The notes beneath the pieces were generated by a model. It was not told where the DNA came from. It searched no databases and saw only the letters and a list, made by a program, of their open reading frames with translations. DNA of 64,000 nt, from positions 1,373,425-1,437,424 of the forward strand of contig JANPYM010000002.1 in NCBI GenBank assembly GCA_025890175.1, in the 5' to 3' direction. This document shows positions 62,205-64,000 of the stretch, in pieces (position 1 is the first letter of the stretch; every line of letters starts with the position of its first letter). The DNA comes from Ciborinia camelliae (Eukaryota > Ascomycota > Leotiomycetes > Helotiales > Sclerotiniaceae). Made by a program: the position numbers and the translations under genes.

Positions 62205-62979
62205 ACAATTAGCAACACCGAGGCCAAAGTCGAAGTTACCGCCGTGAATTCCAGCGGCAATGCTGGATGAAGATCTCTATATGGTGTTCTGGGCCGAGGG
62301 AATGCTTTATAGAATTAATGAAGGAGCGCAGATATGAATTGGATGAAAGAGACAATTATGTAAATGTTAATGCTTTCAGGTTTCTTGGATGAAGAAACCC
62401 TTGTTACATATCCTTATGACAGTATGGTATCAAAGTATTTCTAGAGCCGCTATGCATAAAGTAGTTTTATGAAAGCCATTAATTCAGTTTTTTTCCAGTT
62501 CCTCATTTGACTCAACAATGTGCCAAAGGCGAAACAAACTGGGGTTGACAGTACTGCTCACTTCTCATGATGACTATTCTCGTCCCGCAAATGCTGCGAG
62601 CCTCGATGGATGATCTTGGCTTCTCAATATTTGATTTGAGGTGGTACTATTATTCTTGAAAAGAATTTGAAAAGCCATTTTTCATTTAATTTTCAGAACC
62701 TGCATTTGTGTGACAGCAGTATACGAATGGATTGGCCAATGGATCGAACGATTACCGTAATGGTTACACGAAGTTGGGATTGTTGAGGGGAAATCCATTG
62801 ACCAATCATGCATGTTGAATATTCCGCTAGTATGCGAACGCCCTCCAACCTTTTCTTTCCTTCTTTCCTTCTTCCTTCCACTTCTCCTCTTCGTTTCGTT
62901 TCATCTACAAGATTCCAATCGATATTTGTATAGTACATCTTCGTTATATATAACAGTACATACCTAATCATTCATCATA
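62205..62979. other. spacer between the golgin and kelch genes
   Basis: It contains the golgin 3' flank and the kelch-gene promoter. A pyrimidine-rich tract (about 62846-62905) precedes the start at 62980. No coding sequence is supported. Confidence 0.6.
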
Positions 62980-64000
62980 ATGCATCTCCCTGCCCTTCTC
63001 GTCACCCTCATCCTCACACTCCTCAACCTTTTAACCCTCACACTCAGCAACCCCATCCCCCAATCTCTCTCTCGCCGCGATCCCGTCCTTGACTTCCCAG
63101 GCCACTGGACCCCTCTCCCTCCCATCCCCCTTTACCCCCGCCAAGAACACACCACCGTCTACCTCCCCCCCATACATCTACATCCTCGGCGGCATCATCC
63201 CATCCAACTCCACCAGCAACCCCTTCCCCACCACAACCCTCATGCAACGCTATTCACCCCTCACCAATTCCTGGTCCAGCGCAGCCCCTCTTCCCCTCCC
63301 CCTCAACCACGCCAACGCCGCAGCCATCAATGGGAAAATCTATCTCCTCGGAGGACTCACCCCCGCCCCGTCCAACGATTTCTGGTTTGCGTCAAGCGCA
63401 TGCTACGTATACACCCCCGAAACCGACACCTGGACGCAACTCCTCGACATGCCCCCCGGACTCCAAGTCGGCGCTGCCGCCGTCGGCGTCCATGGAAATA
63501 CCATCTATCTCGCGGGTGGATTGACATGGCTCAATCTCTCCACCACCTACCAACCCAGCGTTGATCTCTTCACGGCCTGGAACGTCGGAACGCAGGTCTT
63601 CACATCGCTGCCTGCGCTTCCGGCGCCGAGGGATCATGCGGGTCGGGGATTCATCTCGTCGACGGGGACCTTTTACGTCATCGGGGGACGCGCATTCGGG
63701 CATGATAATGTCGTCAATACGACGTTTGCGTTCTCCTTCCAAACGAGGGAGTGGAAGGAAATGGCCCCGATGCTGACGGCGAGGGGGGGCGTCGCGTCGG
63801 CCGTCCTGGATGATCATCTGATATTCGTCATGGGGGGAGAGGGAAACCCGGATCCCGGGAGTCGCGGCGTGTTTAAACAGAATGAGGCGTATGATACGAT
63901 GACGGATTCGTGGAGGGTATTTCAACCTATGGATGTACCGAGGGTGAGTTTTATTGAGGGGTTTCTCTTGTTTTTTTCTCCTTTTTTTGGTTCTTTTCTT
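62980..64000 (+). CDS. secreted kelch-repeat (beta-propeller) protein, 5' part, with an apparent frameshift
   Basis: The ATG at 62980 begins a strong signal peptide (about residues 1-23, LPALLVTLILTLLNLLTLTL). It is followed by GHWTPLPPIPLYPRQEHTTVYLPP, the usual lead-in of fungal secreted kelch proteins. The next expected residues, YIYILGG, are encoded one base out of frame at 63173-63193, directly after a run of seven C (63165-63171). From there the second frame is open to about 63943 with regularly spaced kelch blade motifs: KIYLLGG, TIYLAGG, TFYVIGG and LIFVMGG. A GTGAGT donor follows CCGAGG at 63943, so more exons lie outside the window. Either the C run is a sequencing or assembly error, or this copy is a pseudogene. 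Substrate and role are unknown; galactose-oxidase-like propellers are the nearest relatives. Confidence 0.7.

Noticed and set aside
62693..62971. Minus-strand 92-codon ORF in front of the kelch gene
   Set aside because: It overlaps the pyrimidine-rich promoter tract, whose antisense reads as Glu/Lys/Arg-rich. No family signal.

Overview
The window is nuclear DNA from a filamentous ascomycete, most likely Helotiales and probably Sclerotiniaceae (the Botrytis/Sclerotinia group). The reasons are short GT-AG introns of about 50-80 bp, sparse genes separated by long ORF-poor spacers, and family content. The 3-ketosteroid reductase model at 1343-3048 also matches, residue by residue, the published numbering of Botrytis Erg27 as I remember it. 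No bacterial, organellar or viral feature was seen, and no tRNA, rRNA or CRISPR array was found by eye.

Layout. 1-350: 3' end of an IMP-specific 5'-nucleotidase (ISN1). 1343-3048 (+): ERG27. 3579-5198 (-): archaemetzincin. 5636-7340 (-): broken AAA-ATPase relic that has lost its P-loop. 8555-9724 (-): Pho80/Pcl-type cyclin. 9800-18883: a 9-kb stretch with no convincing gene. 18884-21727 (-): three-exon secreted GH81 endo-1,3-beta-glucanase. 22516-22752: a 237-bp MITE with 36-bp terminal inverted repeats and TA target duplication. 24398-24860: decayed short-chain dehydrogenase. 24861-38166: a 13-kb gene-poor zone. 38167-40916 (+): C2H2 finger plus EST1-type DNA/RNA-binding domain protein. 44643-48424 (+): 14-exon OPT oligopeptide transporter. 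50535-51194: candidate small three-exon gene, or relic, behind a pyrimidine-rich tract. 54698-55474 (+): unknown conserved-looking protein. 55711-57012 (-) and 58125-62204 (+): divergent pair encoding a Lunapark homologue (ER junctions) and a GRIP-domain golgin of the Imh1 type (trans-Golgi). 62980-64000 (+): secreted kelch-repeat protein cut by the window edge and carrying an apparent one-base frameshift in a C7 run.

The genes are mostly housekeeping (purine salvage, ergosterol synthesis, cell cycle, secretory-pathway structure) mixed with secreted or nutritional functions (GH81 glucanase, OPT transporter, kelch protein). They do not form an evident metabolic gene cluster. The most notable non-coding structure is a family of palindromes built on TACCTAGGTA, with at least nine exact copies in spacers, plus two strong hairpins (41427-41460 and 50181-50235) and the MITE.
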